A DNA stretch of 64,000 nt from Flavobacterium sp. 9 (GCF_002754195.1 NZ_PEEU01000001.1:124001-188000), one strand, 5' to 3'. Numbered from the stretch's first letter, positions 16,809-26,936 are shown. Notes: a model not told the origin generated them from the letters alone. Program-made: numbers and translations.

Positions 16809-17561
16809 ATGACCAATATTTATCCAAAAGAATATTTCAAAACGTTAAATAATAAAGTTGAAAGAGCCACTTGTTTTATAATGATGCCTTTTGATCCTAA
16901 ATTTGATGATGTTAATAATACAATAACAAATACACTTCAATCTACTAACTTAAACTTTGTTTGTAAAAGAGCTGATGACATTATAGAACCTCATATAGTG
17001 GAAACAATATTAAAAGGCATTTTGAGAGCAGAATATATTATCGCCGATTTAACTGATCGAAATCCAAATGTTTTTTATGAACTTGGAATTGCGCATTGTA
17101 TAAAAGATATAGACAAAGTAATAATTTTAAGTCAAAATATGGAGACAATTCCTTTTGACTTGAGACAATTTCGTTGCATTACATATAAACAAACAGAAGA
17201 AGGTTTAATACAGCTCCGTGATGACTTAATAAAAACGTTTGAAGCAGTTGCTAAACATAGATTCGTATTAAAAGTAACGGAAGGGAAGGAACTTCTATTT
17301 GATAAAAAATTAGCTGGAAATGACACAAATTTTTATCAACTTGAATTTAAAGTGCCTCACATTGGATACGGAGCGATAAAATTATTCATTAATTTTAATC
17401 AAATTCGTATTGACAGAGATCCTTACATTATAGAATCGCAATTTTTATTTCTGACAAATGAAAAAGCGACAGAAAAAATACAAAATATTCCTTGGTCAGT
17501 ATCATTATTGAATATTGATGAACAAAACAAACAAGCTGTAATTTCAATTGAAATAGATTAA
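16809..17561 (+). CDS. Nucleoside 2-deoxyribosyltransferase/TIR-like fold protein
   Basis: 250 residues. The first 140 have the flavodoxin-like pattern of the deoxyribosyltransferase/TIR-like superfamily: FIMMPFDPKF at 23-32 and the signature ADLTDRNPNVFYELGIAH at 79-96, where Glu91 would be the glycosidase Glu. Proteins with this signature cleave N-glycosidic bonds of nucleosides or NAD-like molecules, and several act as sensors or effectors in antiphage defence. Residues 150-250 form a separate beta-rich domain that I do not recognise. The gene is isolated, very AT-rich and set between terminators, which suits a stand-alone accessory gene. Function is inferred from the motif only. Confidence 0.7.
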   Translation: MTNIYPKEYFKTLNNKVERATCFIMMPFDPKFDDVNNTITNTLQSTNLNFVCKRADDIIEPHIVETILKGILRAEYIIADLTDRNPNVFYELGIAHCIKDIDKVIILSQNMETIPFDLRQFRCITYKQTEEGLIQLRDDLIKTFEAVAKHRFVLKVTEGKELLFDKKLAGNDTNFYQLEFKVPHIGYGAIKLFINFNQIRIDRDPYIIESQFLFLTNEKATEKIQNIPWSVSLLNIDEQNKQAVISIEID

Positions 17562-17643
17562 AATAACAAACATAAATTATAAATCTCTATAACGATGATT
17601 TAATAAATTAGAGAAAATTATATAGTGCCGAAATATGAAAATA

Positions 17644-17679
17644 AAAAAAACAGGAGTAAAAATACTCCTGTTTTTTATT
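17644..17679. terminator. Bidirectional terminator
   Basis: AAAAACAGGAGTA and TACTCCTGTTTTT form a perfect stem with A and T runs on both sides, between convergent genes. Confidence 0.85.
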
Positions 17680-17711
17680 TCTTTATTAAAAAAACTCACG
17701 CTAAACAAAAA

Positions 17712-19535
17712 TTACTTCGCAGAAATAACTTCCATAATCTTAGTATAAATTGCTGTGTTTTGATAAACACCTGCAAAATTCTGAGCTCCTGCTCCATAAG
17801 CAAAAACCGGAACTGGAACTGCTGTATGATCGTTTGTACTGAAGCTTCCGTGTACATATCCTTTCTCGATACTTCCGTCGATTAAAGAAAGTCCGCCTGT
17901 TTCGTGGTCTGCGGTAACGATTAAAAGTGTTTCAGGATTTTTGTCTACAAATTCCATTGCTTGTCCAACTACTTTGTCAAAATCAAGCATTTCGCGTACT
18001 ACATATTCCACGTTGTTTTGATGTCCGCCGTAATCGATTTGCGCACCTTCGGCCATTATAAAAAACGGATTTTTTGTTTTAGCAAAAGTTGATGTTGCTT
18101 TCGCTAAAGATTTAGTCAAAAAGTCTCCTCTGCCCGCTTTCATAGAAACTACCGAAGCATCTTCTAAAACAACAAATTTCAAGTTTTTGATGGTATCAAG
18201 ACTACTGAATTTATCCGAAAAAGTATATCCTTTTTCTTTTAAAATCTTAGAAAGATCTTTACCGTCTTTTCTCGCATAAAATTCTTTTTCTCCTCCTCCA
18301 ATCAAAATATCTGATGGATTTGATAGAAAATCATTTGCAATAGGTTCGCTATAACTTCTCTCTGGCTGATGTGCATAAAAACCAGCCGGAGTTGCTTCTG
18401 TAATATTTCCTGCTGAGATTATTGCGGTTTTGTAATTTTTCTTTGCCAATTGTTGTGTGATTAATTCTAACGGTTTTCCGCTTTCATCAACACTAATAAA
18501 TCTATTATTGGTTTTATGTCCCGTTGCCATTGCCGTTGCTCCAGCAGCCGAATCTGTAATATAACTGTCCGAAGATTTTGTAATAGACAATCCCTGAGTC
18601 GGAATATTAAATAAACTCAACTGACCTTTATTTGCCGTATAACCGGAATAAATCTGAGTTAATCCCATTCCGTCACCAATTAACAGAATTACGTTTTTAG
18701 GTTTCTTTTTGGCGAAAGCCGAAACATTTTTAGGGACATACGCCTGATGAAATTCAGTGTTTTGAAAGAATGTCGTCTTTATATTATTGATGAATTGTGT
18801 CAATGTAGGAACATTGTCTGTAGCAATATAATCCACTTTTAGATTCATCAAAGTCATCCATGTATTCACATTATCTGCTGTTCCCCAAAATCTGATTTTT
18901 TTATTCTGATCGTGTACTTTTTTAATGATTTCCTGTACTTTTTCAGCATCAGCCTGAGTCATTACACCTTTACCATTCCAAGGTGTGATTTCTTTTAAAT
19001 CCTCACTAATCATTTCGACACGAGCTAATTGCTCTGGAGAATAATTCTCGTTTAATCTTCCGTCAAAATAAATAAACTCCGGATAATCTTTCCAGTTTGC
19101 CGGAGAAGGTCTGCTTCCTGAAATAACCACTTTCAGGTTTTTATTCGAAATCAAATCCGGATACATTTTTAATTGTTGAGCAATTAATTTTAAAGTTGGC
19201 TCAGCTTCCGTTTTGATATCAATCATCAAAATTAAAGGTTTATTACTTGGATATGCTTTTCCGTTCAATGCCTTTAATTTATTCGATAAAGGATCCAAAT
19301 ACAAACTTCTAAGTGTATTGTAACTTGTAATTTCCTTTGAAGTATGAGCAACTGGTAATTCGTTATTTACTAAAAAAACATCGGCTTCAATAACACCGGC
19401 TTCATTAGAATAGGCATCATAAAAAGGATTTTTACTCGCATAATCATTATGAGAATGAATATTTGAAGAACTGTATTCCTGCGCTTGCGCAAACAGGAAA
19501 AAATGAAGACAAAAAAGAACTATTATTTTTTTCAT
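17712..19535 (-). CDS. Two-domain PI-PLC-like/alkaline phosphatase, exported
   Basis: 607 residues. A signal peptide ends at AQAQ (residue 19). Residues 20-255 form a phosphatidylinositol-phosphodiesterase-like barrel (NIHSHNDY at 25-32, VIEADVFLVNNELPVAHT at 48-65), and 275-607 an alkaline phosphatase: metal motif NVILLIGDGMGLTQ at 281-294, nucleophile Ser329 in TDSAAGATAMATGHK, and late VTADHETGG. The fusion could take a phosphodiester to free phosphate in two steps. It lies downstream of SusC/SusD on the same strand, past a hairpin repeat and a terminator-like stem, so it may have partly separate expression. The association argues for a phosphorylated substrate for the SusCD pair. Confidence 0.88.
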   Translation of the reverse strand: MKKIIVLFCLHFFLFAQAQEYSSSNIHSHNDYASKNPFYDAYSNEAGVIEADVFLVNNELPVAHTSKEITSYNTLRSLYLDPLSNKLKALNGKAYPSNKPLILMIDIKTEAEPTLKLIAQQLKMYPDLISNKNLKVVISGSRPSPANWKDYPEFIYFDGRLNENYSPEQLARVEMISEDLKEITPWNGKGVMTQADAEKVQEIIKKVHDQNKKIRFWGTADNVNTWMTLMNLKVDYIATDNVPTLTQFINNIKTTFFQNTEFHQAYVPKNVSAFAKKKPKNVILLIGDGMGLTQIYSGYTANKGQLSLFNIPTQGLSITKSSDSYITDSAAGATAMATGHKTNNRFISVDESGKPLELITQQLAKKNYKTAIISAGNITEATPAGFYAHQPERSYSEPIANDFLSNPSDILIGGGEKEFYARKDGKDLSKILKEKGYTFSDKFSSLDTIKNLKFVVLEDASVVSMKAGRGDFLTKSLAKATSTFAKTKNPFFIMAEGAQIDYGGHQNNVEYVVREMLDFDKVVGQAMEFVDKNPETLLIVTADHETGGLSLIDGSIEKGYVHGSFSTNDHTAVPVPVFAYGAGAQNFAGVYQNTAIYTKIMEVISAK

Positions 19536-19568
19536 TTTAACTGGGGTTTGTTTTTTATCATAATATTT

Positions 19569-19666
19569 GTCATTTCGACGGAGGAGAAATCACACGCGTA
19601 ACTCTACAAAGATTGGCGATTATGCAGGCGGAGTTTCTAGTGTGATTTCTCCTCCGTCGAAATGAC
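19569..19666. repeat. GTCATTTCGA hairpin repeat, copy 3
   Basis: GTCATTTCGACGGAGGAG at the left and CTCCTCCGTCGAAATGAC at the right are perfectly complementary over at least 18 bp in a 98-bp element. It is the best-preserved of the three copies and lies between susD and the phosphatase gene. Confidence 0.9.
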
Positions 19667-19706
19667 AATATTGCGGGTACTTCTTTGATATTTCCTTAAA
19701 CACAAA

Positions 19707-19732
19707 CCAGCCTTTTCCGTAAAAAAGACTGG
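19707..19732 (-). terminator. Terminator-like stem after susD
   Basis: CCAGCCTTTT and AAAAGACTGG form a 10-bp stem with one G-T pair around a six-base loop, with T-rich sequence on both sides. The remaining 165 bp to the susD stop codon contain one more weak stem (GCAAGCT/AGCTTGC near 19784-19808). Confidence 0.6.
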
Positions 19733-19897
19733 CTGATTTTTTATATAAAATTCATTTCATTTTTATTACAACTGCAAGCTCCACAACTAAGCTTGCAGTG
19801 TAAAAAAAAAACAAAACAAACTGAAACTAATTAATTGTGTATGGTAAACTGTGAATGGCTAATTAATAATTCATAATTTACAATTCATAATTAAAAT

Positions 19898-21433
19898 CTA
19901 CCAACCTTTATTTTGAGTCAAAGCGCCTTTGCTCACTGCGATTTCATCTGGTGGTATTGGCCAAACGTGGTGAACTGCAGGATTGAAATTACGAGCCGGA
20001 TAAATCACAGTTCCGTTATAGTGGTGCAAAGGCTTTGCGTATGTTGCCTGAGCATCTCCCCAACGAACTAAATCAAAGTGACGATCTGTCCATTCTCCAG
20101 CCAATTCGCAACGTCTTTCTCTTTTTAAATCTGTTAATGTTGCTCCCGAAATACTTCCTAAACCTGCACGATTACGGATCATATTAATTTCAGTGTCAGC
20201 GCTTAAACCTTTCATTAATTTGGCTTCAGCCAACATCAAAATCACATCGGCATAACGTAAAAGAGGTACATTTAAAGCTGTTGAAGGTTTATCTCCGTTT
20301 GCATTTACATAACGAATATCAATTCCGCCAGAATTTGTTTTTGGGTAACCGAATGGCTCCATATACTTCTTAAACTGATAACCTGTTCTGTTACTAGAAC
20401 TTACAGTATATTTTCCTTCGTTAAAAGTTACTAATTCTCCAAAGTACATAAACTGATCTCCTTTTTGCAAGATAGTAGCGCTTCGTCTCTTATCAGCTGG
20501 ATCATAAGTGTCGAACAATTCTTTGGTAGGATAAAAATTTCCCCAACCATTGTAAACTCCCCAACCTTTATCTTCTAAACAAACACCTGGAAAAATAGAT
20601 CCTAAACCTGTGTTTTCTGAACTTGAAGTTACTGACCAAATATATTCTGAAGACCAATTGTTTTTAATTTTAAATACATCTTCAAAATTGTCAAGCAATT
20701 TGTGTTTTCCGCTATTTACGATCATGTTTGCGTACTTAATTGCATTGTCCCAATCTTTAGCATACAAATATGTACGAACTAAATATCCCCAAGCTGCAGT
20801 TTTATGAGCACGTCCATAATTGTCTGACGTAAGCTCATTAAAATAAGGCAATAAATCTGCTGCTTTTACTAAATCTGCTGCGATATAGGCGTAGTTTTCG
20901 GCAACATTTTTAGCACGTGGTACGTAAACATTTGTTGGGTCATTACGATCCTGAATCGGAATTCCCGCACGATCGTCTCCATAATGGTAAGCCAATTCTA
21001 AATGCATTACAGCATGGTTAAAATAAGCTTCTCCAAGCATCATATTTTTTGTTTTATCGTCTAAAGCAATCTTCGGAATGTTACGAATCACGTCATTACA
21101 ACGTTTCATTACTTCGTAGTGTAATCTCCAAATATCTTTAGTATCAGATTCTGATCCGTCAACAATAAAATTCTTGATACGTTCTGCGTTTTGTCTTGGT
21201 TTTGTTCCAATATCGTCACTGGCATTATTCAGCCAGAAAAAACCACGACCATACATATTATCATCAGAATACAAAGCATAAATTGCATTTACTCCCGCTT
21301 TTGCATCTGCCGGAGTTTTCCAGAAGTTTCCGGTTGACGGCGCTCCTTGCGGAACAACATCAAGTTCACTTTCGCAAGCCGAAGTGCCTAATAAAAGCAC
21401 AAAACTCAATAATAAAAGACTTAAATTTTTCAT
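19898..21433 (-). CDS. SusD/RagB-family surface lipoprotein
   Basis: 511 residues with a lipoprotein signal (LLLGTSAC, lipidated Cys20) followed by ESELD, an acidic stretch like the flavobacterial surface-export signal. The body has the SusD helix-rich TPR-like pattern (GEAYFNHAVMHLELAYHYGD) and the C-terminal RNRAGLGSISGATLTDLKRERRCELAGEWTDRHFDLVRW typical of the family. SusD caps the SusC barrel and binds the ligand. It starts 21 bp after the susC stop, within the sigma-FecR-susC-susD cluster. Confidence 0.95.
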   Translation of the reverse strand: MKNLSLLLLSFVLLLGTSACESELDVVPQGAPSTGNFWKTPADAKAGVNAIYALYSDDNMYGRGFFWLNNASDDIGTKPRQNAERIKNFIVDGSESDTKDIWRLHYEVMKRCNDVIRNIPKIALDDKTKNMMLGEAYFNHAVMHLELAYHYGDDRAGIPIQDRNDPTNVYVPRAKNVAENYAYIAADLVKAADLLPYFNELTSDNYGRAHKTAAWGYLVRTYLYAKDWDNAIKYANMIVNSGKHKLLDNFEDVFKIKNNWSSEYIWSVTSSSENTGLGSIFPGVCLEDKGWGVYNGWGNFYPTKELFDTYDPADKRRSATILQKGDQFMYFGELVTFNEGKYTVSSSNRTGYQFKKYMEPFGYPKTNSGGIDIRYVNANGDKPSTALNVPLLRYADVILMLAEAKLMKGLSADTEINMIRNRAGLGSISGATLTDLKRERRCELAGEWTDRHFDLVRWGDAQATYAKPLHHYNGTVIYPARNFNPAVHHVWPIPPDEIAVSKGALTQNKGW

Positions 21434-21454
21434 TTTATTTGTTTTATATTTTTT

Positions 21455-24400
21455 TTAAAAAGTAGCATTTACACCCGTCATATAAATACGAGAAAGTGGA
21501 TATTTACCTAAGTCAAGACCAAAATTGCTAAGACCAACTTCTGGATCCATTCCAGAGTATTTTGTAATTGTAAACAAGTTTTGTCCTGAAATAAAGAATC
21601 TAAGTTTTGCTTTTCCGTTCAACCAACTATCTTTAACTGTATAACCAATCGAAACGTTTTTCAATCTTATGAATGAAGCGTCTTCGATATAAAAATCTGA
21701 GATTCTCCCGAAGTTATTGTTGTTATCTGTTGATGAAAGAACCGGAATATTAGTGTCTGTATTTGTTGGCGACCAAGCATTTTTAGAATCAGCCAATAAA
21801 TTATATCCTGGAAAAGAAGCGTTTAATCCTGTGTATTTTACTGCGTTGAAAACTTTATTTCCTGCAACAGCATTAAAAAATACATTCATATCAAATCCTT
21901 TATATCTAAAGTTTGCGTTCAAACTGTAAGTCGTTTTTGGGAAAGGATTTCCAAGTACTACTCTATCGCTGTTATTGATTACTCCGTCTCCGTTTACATC
22001 TTTAAATTTAATATCTCCCGCAACTGCATTTGGCTGATATACTGCACCAGTACTGTTTACATATGCTTTTGCTTCGGCATTACTTTGAAATAATCCGTCT
22101 GTAGCATATCCGTAATAAGCTCCAACCGGGCTTCCAACCTGATAAATATTTGCTAAAGGTAAACTACGAACTCGGCTAATATTTAAAGGCTCAAGAGAAG
22201 TTAAACCGTCTTTGATAGATACAATTTTGTTGCTCAAAAATGCAGCATTTGCCGTTACATCAAATTTAAATTCTCCACGAGTTTTTTGGTAAGTTAAACT
22301 TGCTTCAAGACCTTTGTTTTCAACATCTCCAGAGTTTACGATTCTACCTTGTGGCGTTCCTGAAACTCCCGGAAGCTGATCACGAACCAACATATCTTTG
22401 TTCTTTTTTACATAAGCATCTAAAGATCCAGTCAAGGTATTATTGAACATTGTAAAATCTAAACCAATGTTTGTTTGCTCAGAACTCTCCCATTTTAAGT
22501 TAGGATTTGATAATTCACCTTCTGCATAACCATAATTAATTACCGGAGTTGAACCGATCAAAGCCTGAGTTTGATTCAATGGCACACTAAATTGGTATGG
22601 CCCAAGGTTTCCTAAGTTTCCTATTTGTCCCCAGCTTGCACGTAATTTTAAATTGCTTACAATTGGACTAATACTTTTCATGAATTCTTCTTCAGAAATT
22701 AACCAACCTGCAGAAACAGAAGGATAAACTTTCCAACGGTTTTCTGATAAAAGTTTTGAAGTTCCGTCGCGACGAACAATTCCTGAGAATAAATATTTTT
22801 GATTAAAATCGTAATTCAACCTTCCAACATAAGACGAAATAATTTCATCAGATAATCCTGCTGCCGTTTGCTGAACCAATTTTGCATTTAGCAAATAACG
22901 TTGTGATGGATCTTCGTTATCAAAACCAGTTCCTTCGATCGTATAAAAATCTCTTTTTGTTTCCTGATACGTATATCCGGCTAAAGCTTTGAAATTGTGT
23001 TTTCCTAATGATTTTTCGTAAGAAATCGTTTGTTCACCTAATAAATCAGTAGTTGTAATTGACTTTTGCGTTAAACGGTTAAAGTCAAATATTTTTCCAG
23101 GTTCTGTAATTTTCACTGCAAAATCTTTTGCATTATCCTGAATTCTCGTGTAACCCCAGTTTGTTTTTACTTTCAAACCTTTAACAATTTCCCATTCAGC
23201 ATAAGGATTGATCAAAATTGTCGACACAGGATTTCTGTTATCTAATCTTTTCAAATAAGCCACAGGATTGATAACGTCTCCGTAAGAACCAATATATTTC
23301 TCCGGAACTCCACCAAATTGTCCTGAACCATCTTCTTTATAGATTGTTGCATTTGGCGGATAAAAAATCGCTGCCAAAATTGCTCCCGTATATCCGCTTG
23401 ACGTATTGGCGCTTTGACCGTTTGTCAACGAATAAGATAAATTTTCTCCAATTGTAAAGTTTGGCGCTATTTTAAAAGAAGAGTTTGCTCTTGCAGTATA
23501 ACGCTCTCCAAAAGTATTTAATAATATACCTTCGTTTTTTCTATAACTTCCTGAAACAAAGAAATTAGATTTTTCTGTTTTACCGTTTATAGAAAGAGAA
23601 AAATCCTGAATTTCCCCTGTATGGAAAATTTCATCCATCCAGTTTGTTTTTGTAGTTCTCGCCGTTGGTTCAAATGCAGGATCAAAAGCAGGAATTCTTG
23701 GCATGCCAGCATTATCTCTTGCTAAGTTCATAGCATCAGCATATTCAGCAGCATTAAGAACATCAAGTATTTTGGCTACATTCTGGAAACCTCCCTGATA
23801 ATTTACATTTATATTTACTTTCTCAGAAACTCCTTTTTTAGAAGTAATTAAAATTACGCCTCCAGAAGCTCTAGCTCCGTAAATTGCTGCAGAAGCCGCG
23901 TCTTTCAAAACACTTATCGAAGCAATATCATTTGGATTTAAAGTATTTAAAGATCCACTGTAAATGATTCCGTCCAAAACGATTAAAGGCGTTTCAGCAT
24001 TCAAAGAACCAATTCCACGGATATTAATTGTTGGTTCAGCCGTTGGATCACCACCATTATTAAGCACTGTAACACCTGCAACAGTTCCTTGTAGTAATTC
24101 GGCAGCGCTATTGTAAGTTCTGCTTGAAGTTTCTTTCATAGAAACAGATCCAACAGATCCCAAAACTGCATTCTTTTTTACACTTCCATAACCCATAACT
24201 ACAACTTCCTGCAGTTGTTTCATATCAGCTACTAATTTCACTTTTATGTTTTTATCTGCCGAAGTTACTTTAACCTCCTGATTAACATAACCAACATATG
24301 AAAAAACAAGTACAGCTTCAGATGAATTGATTTCCATCTTAAAAGTTCCGTCAAAATCTGTTGATGTAGCCACGTCAGAACCTTTATCTTTAATTCCTAC

Positions 24401-24844
24401 GCCTGGTAATGGCATTCCGTCAGTTCCGCTGTAAACAGTTCCTGATATATTGATTTTAGTCTGTTCATTATCAGCTACTTTTTGGTTCTTTTTGATTACG
24501 ATATTGTTACTTACAATTTCGTATTTCAACAAAAAGTTGCTGCATATTTTGTCTAAAGCTTGTTCTAATGTAACATTGTTCAGTTTTAAACTAATTTTTT
24601 GATTCGTGTTAACCTGATTGGTTTCGTACATAAAATGCACATCAACTTGTTTTTCAATTTTCTGAAAAACATTTTTCATACTTTCATTTTCAACTTTTAG
24701 CGTAACTCTTTTGCCAATATCTACGCTGGCCGCTTTTGCTGTTAATCCGATAAAAAATAAAGCCGCAAAAGTAAGTGCTTTCTTCAATACAGATTTTTTA
24801 ATGCTCTGACAGTTTTGGATAAACCGCATTTGCTTTTTAGTCAT
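21455..24844 (-). CDS. SusC/RagA TonB-dependent transporter with STN domain
   Basis: 1129 residues. After a signal segment ending near AKA (39), an STN domain (about 45-118, VTLKVENESMKNVFQKIEKQ) is followed by a carboxypeptidase-regulatory-like beta domain (130-205), the TonB plug (from about 212, including VVMGYGSVKKNAVLGSVGSV) and the outer-membrane barrel. The STN domain passes a ligand signal to a FecR anti-sigma factor, and such a pair is encoded directly upstream. This is a trans-envelope-regulated transporter. The imported substrate is unknown; the linked phosphatase suggests a phospho-ester. Confidence 0.95.
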   Translation of the reverse strand: MTKKQMRFIQNCQSIKKSVLKKALTFAALFFIGLTAKAASVDIGKRVTLKVENESMKNVFQKIEKQVDVHFMYETNQVNTNQKISLKLNNVTLEQALDKICSNFLLKYEIVSNNIVIKKNQKVADNEQTKINISGTVYSGTDGMPLPGVGIKDKGSDVATSTDFDGTFKMEINSSEAVLVFSYVGYVNQEVKVTSADKNIKVKLVADMKQLQEVVVMGYGSVKKNAVLGSVGSVSMKETSSRTYNSAAELLQGTVAGVTVLNNGGDPTAEPTINIRGIGSLNAETPLIVLDGIIYSGSLNTLNPNDIASISVLKDAASAAIYGARASGGVILITSKKGVSEKVNINVNYQGGFQNVAKILDVLNAAEYADAMNLARDNAGMPRIPAFDPAFEPTARTTKTNWMDEIFHTGEIQDFSLSINGKTEKSNFFVSGSYRKNEGILLNTFGERYTARANSSFKIAPNFTIGENLSYSLTNGQSANTSSGYTGAILAAIFYPPNATIYKEDGSGQFGGVPEKYIGSYGDVINPVAYLKRLDNRNPVSTILINPYAEWEIVKGLKVKTNWGYTRIQDNAKDFAVKITEPGKIFDFNRLTQKSITTTDLLGEQTISYEKSLGKHNFKALAGYTYQETKRDFYTIEGTGFDNEDPSQRYLLNAKLVQQTAAGLSDEIISSYVGRLNYDFNQKYLFSGIVRRDGTSKLLSENRWKVYPSVSAGWLISEEEFMKSISPIVSNLKLRASWGQIGNLGNLGPYQFSVPLNQTQALIGSTPVINYGYAEGELSNPNLKWESSEQTNIGLDFTMFNNTLTGSLDAYVKKNKDMLVRDQLPGVSGTPQGRIVNSGDVENKGLEASLTYQKTRGEFKFDVTANAAFLSNKIVSIKDGLTSLEPLNISRVRSLPLANIYQVGSPVGAYYGYATDGLFQSNAEAKAYVNSTGAVYQPNAVAGDIKFKDVNGDGVINNSDRVVLGNPFPKTTYSLNANFRYKGFDMNVFFNAVAGNKVFNAVKYTGLNASFPGYNLLADSKNAWSPTNTDTNIPVLSSTDNNNNFGRISDFYIEDASFIRLKNVSIGYTVKDSWLNGKAKLRFFISGQNLFTITKYSGMDPEVGLSNFGLDLGKYPLSRIYMTGVNATF

Positions 24845-25055
24845 GTTTTTGAGTTTTAATTGTTCTTGATTATGATTGGTTTTCTACGTAGCTTGTTTTT
24901 AAATAATATTGTAATCTGTTGTAATCATTAATCTTAACACATATATTCTATGTTGATCTTTATATATGTCTTAATTTTTTTCACGCAGATTGAGCAGATT
25001 TTTAATTTTTAATTCTCAATTTTTAATTCTTTTATTCTGTGTTAATTTTCTAAGC

Positions 25056-25976
25056 TTATTTTATAATATAACTTCCCGATTCTTGTTTATAATCAGCATT
25101 TATAATATTGCACACTAAAGCAAGAACCTGATCTACTGTAAGTTCTTTGAAATAAGCGCTAATTTTAAGATTGTTTAAATTCTTGTTTTCAATTTGAACA
25201 TTTACATTATAATTGCGGTTAATTGTCGCAATCACTTCCGGTAAAGGAGAATCTTCAAAAACAATTATATTTTTTCGCCATAGCGAAATAGAATTCATCG
25301 GAATATCTGTAAACGCCTTTAGTTTGTTGCATTTTGATTTAAAAACTACTTTCTGCCCCGGCGTTACATATACATTTTCTTCGGTTACGGTCGACTTTAC
25401 ATTTACTCTTCCGGTTAAAACTGAAACTTCTTGCGTGGCGTGATCCGGATAAGCCTGTACATTAAAACTGGTTCCTAAAACTTTGGTGTCCATTTTATCA
25501 GTATGAATGATAAACGGATGTTTTTTGTCTTTGGCAACATCAAAAAAAGCTTCTCCGGTTAAATAAACTTCTCTTGTATCTCCTTTAAATTCTCCCGGAT
25601 ATTTTAATTTACTTCCGGCATTAAGCCAAATTTGAGTTCCATCGCTCAAAACTACTTTGGCACGTTCGCCCGACTTTGTAGTAAATTGTTTGTTCATTAT
25701 TTGTTCAGACGATAAATAAAAGAAGCATGACAAACCCACTAATACAAGCAAAGAAGCTGCCATAGCCCAATTTCTATTCTGAAGAAAAACGACTTTATTT
25801 GATTTCTTTATTTGTCTCAGTTCTCTATTTAATTTCGAACGATCAGATTTTATATTTTCGATACTATCCAATATTTCTTCCGGATGGTCGTACCATTTAT
25901 TCCATAATTCCTCCCCTTTTGGAGCAGGCTTTCCTTCTAAAAAAAGTTTTATATCTCGATGTAATTTTTCAGGCAT
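25056..25976 (-). CDS. FecR-family anti-sigma factor
   Basis: 306 residues: a cytoplasmic N-terminal region of about 80 residues, one transmembrane helix (NWAMAASLLVLVGLSCFFYL, about 69-88), the periplasmic FecR domain (FTTKSGERAKVVLSDGTQIWLNAGSKLKYP) and a C-terminal DUF4974/STN-like domain (about 235-305). FecR holds its ECF sigma factor until SusC-STN engages the periplasmic part. The gene follows the sigma gene by 115 bp and precedes susC by 211 bp on the same strand. Confidence 0.93.
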   Translation of the reverse strand: MPEKLHRDIKLFLEGKPAPKGEELWNKWYDHPEEILDSIENIKSDRSKLNRELRQIKKSNKVVFLQNRNWAMAASLLVLVGLSCFFYLSSEQIMNKQFTTKSGERAKVVLSDGTQIWLNAGSKLKYPGEFKGDTREVYLTGEAFFDVAKDKKHPFIIHTDKMDTKVLGTSFNVQAYPDHATQEVSVLTGRVNVKSTVTEENVYVTPGQKVVFKSKCNKLKAFTDIPMNSISLWRKNIIVFEDSPLPEVIATINRNYNVNVQIENKNLNNLKISAYFKELTVDQVLALVCNIINADYKQESGSYIIK

Positions 25977-26091
25977 TATAATTTGTTTATCTCTTTAATA
26001 GTATGTCTTAGAAATATTAATTTCAGGTAGGCGGATAAGGTTACGCTTTTGTTAAGAAAACAAAACGCTAACCTCAAGCAGGAAATCTTTG

Positions 26092-26649
26092 TCAGTTGAA
26101 TTCGCCCAAATAGCTGCGCATGAACTTTAGCGCATAAGCAATATGATACTTTACGGTTTCGTGCGAAACGTTAAGTTCTTCGGCTATCTCTTTGTTGGTG
26201 TAATGCTTAATCCTGCTTAGAATAAAAACTTCTTTGGATTTTTTAGGAAGTAACGAAGCGGCTTTATCTACTGCTTCCTGCAATTCTTCGTAATAAATAG
26301 AATCTTCTGTTGCATTTGTACTGCTGTATTCGACAGTACTGCTATCCAGAACTTCTTTTATATATTGGTCTGTAATGGTGTGTGATTTGAAATAATCTAA
26401 AGTCACATAACGAACTGAAGTATAGATATAAGCCGAAAATTTCTTTTGAATAACCAAAGTCTTTCGACGTTCCCAAATAGTGGTGAAAACTTCCTGAACA
26501 ATTTCTTCAGAAATGGGAATCGACTTCATCCTCAAATAAACGAAGCGAACTAATAAATCCCGATATCGAAAATATAATTCATCAAAAGCTTTGTCTTTTC
26601 CTTGTCTTAATAATTCGACAAGTTCTTCATCGGTAAATCTTTTATACAT
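26092..26649 (-). CDS. ECF RNA polymerase sigma factor (SusC-linked)
   Basis: 185 residues from ATG at 26649; the longer frame to 26700 adds a poor extension. Region 2 is visible in DKAFDELYFRYRDLLVRFVYLRMKSIPISEEIVQEVFTTIWERR, and region 4 in AVDKAASLLPKKSKEVFILSRIKHYTNKEIAEELNVSHETVKYHI, a clear helix-turn-helix. This is the Bacteroidota group that pairs with FecR and an STN-bearing SusC, as seen in the next two genes. It probably directs transcription of susC-susD. Confidence 0.92.
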   Translation of the reverse strand: MYKRFTDEELVELLRQGKDKAFDELYFRYRDLLVRFVYLRMKSIPISEEIVQEVFTTIWERRKTLVIQKKFSAYIYTSVRYVTLDYFKSHTITDQYIKEVLDSSTVEYSSTNATEDSIYYEELQEAVDKAASLLPKKSKEVFILSRIKHYTNKEIAEELNVSHETVKYHIAYALKFMRSYLGEFN

Positions 26650-26700
26650 AATACGGCGCTTTTGTATTATTTGGCGAATAAATAAGGCTTGCCAAAACAT

Positions 26701-26936
26701 CAGTTCCGATTATTTTCTTGCGATGTGTGCTCAATTTAAAAAATGACATATTCTACAGTGTGTTGTGTTGTTTTATAATATGTCTCCAAAATTAGAAATG
26801 AGGGTAGGTCAACAAGGTTACGTTTATATTAATAAAATGATCCGATTATAAAACATTATATTAACATTTCATTTCTCAGATGTTATGAAGGAAAGTTTAA
26901 AATTGAGATAATGAAGTTTTTGTGATATAAAAGAAA
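26701..26936. other. Gap upstream of the sigma gene
   Basis: About 235 bp, AT-rich, with no gene. It should hold the sigma factor promoter, but no clear TTG/TAnnTTTG pair was found. Confidence 0.4.

Noticed and set aside
21196..21465. 89-codon plus-strand frame opposite susD
   Set aside because: Antisense to conserved susD sequence; no start context or homology.
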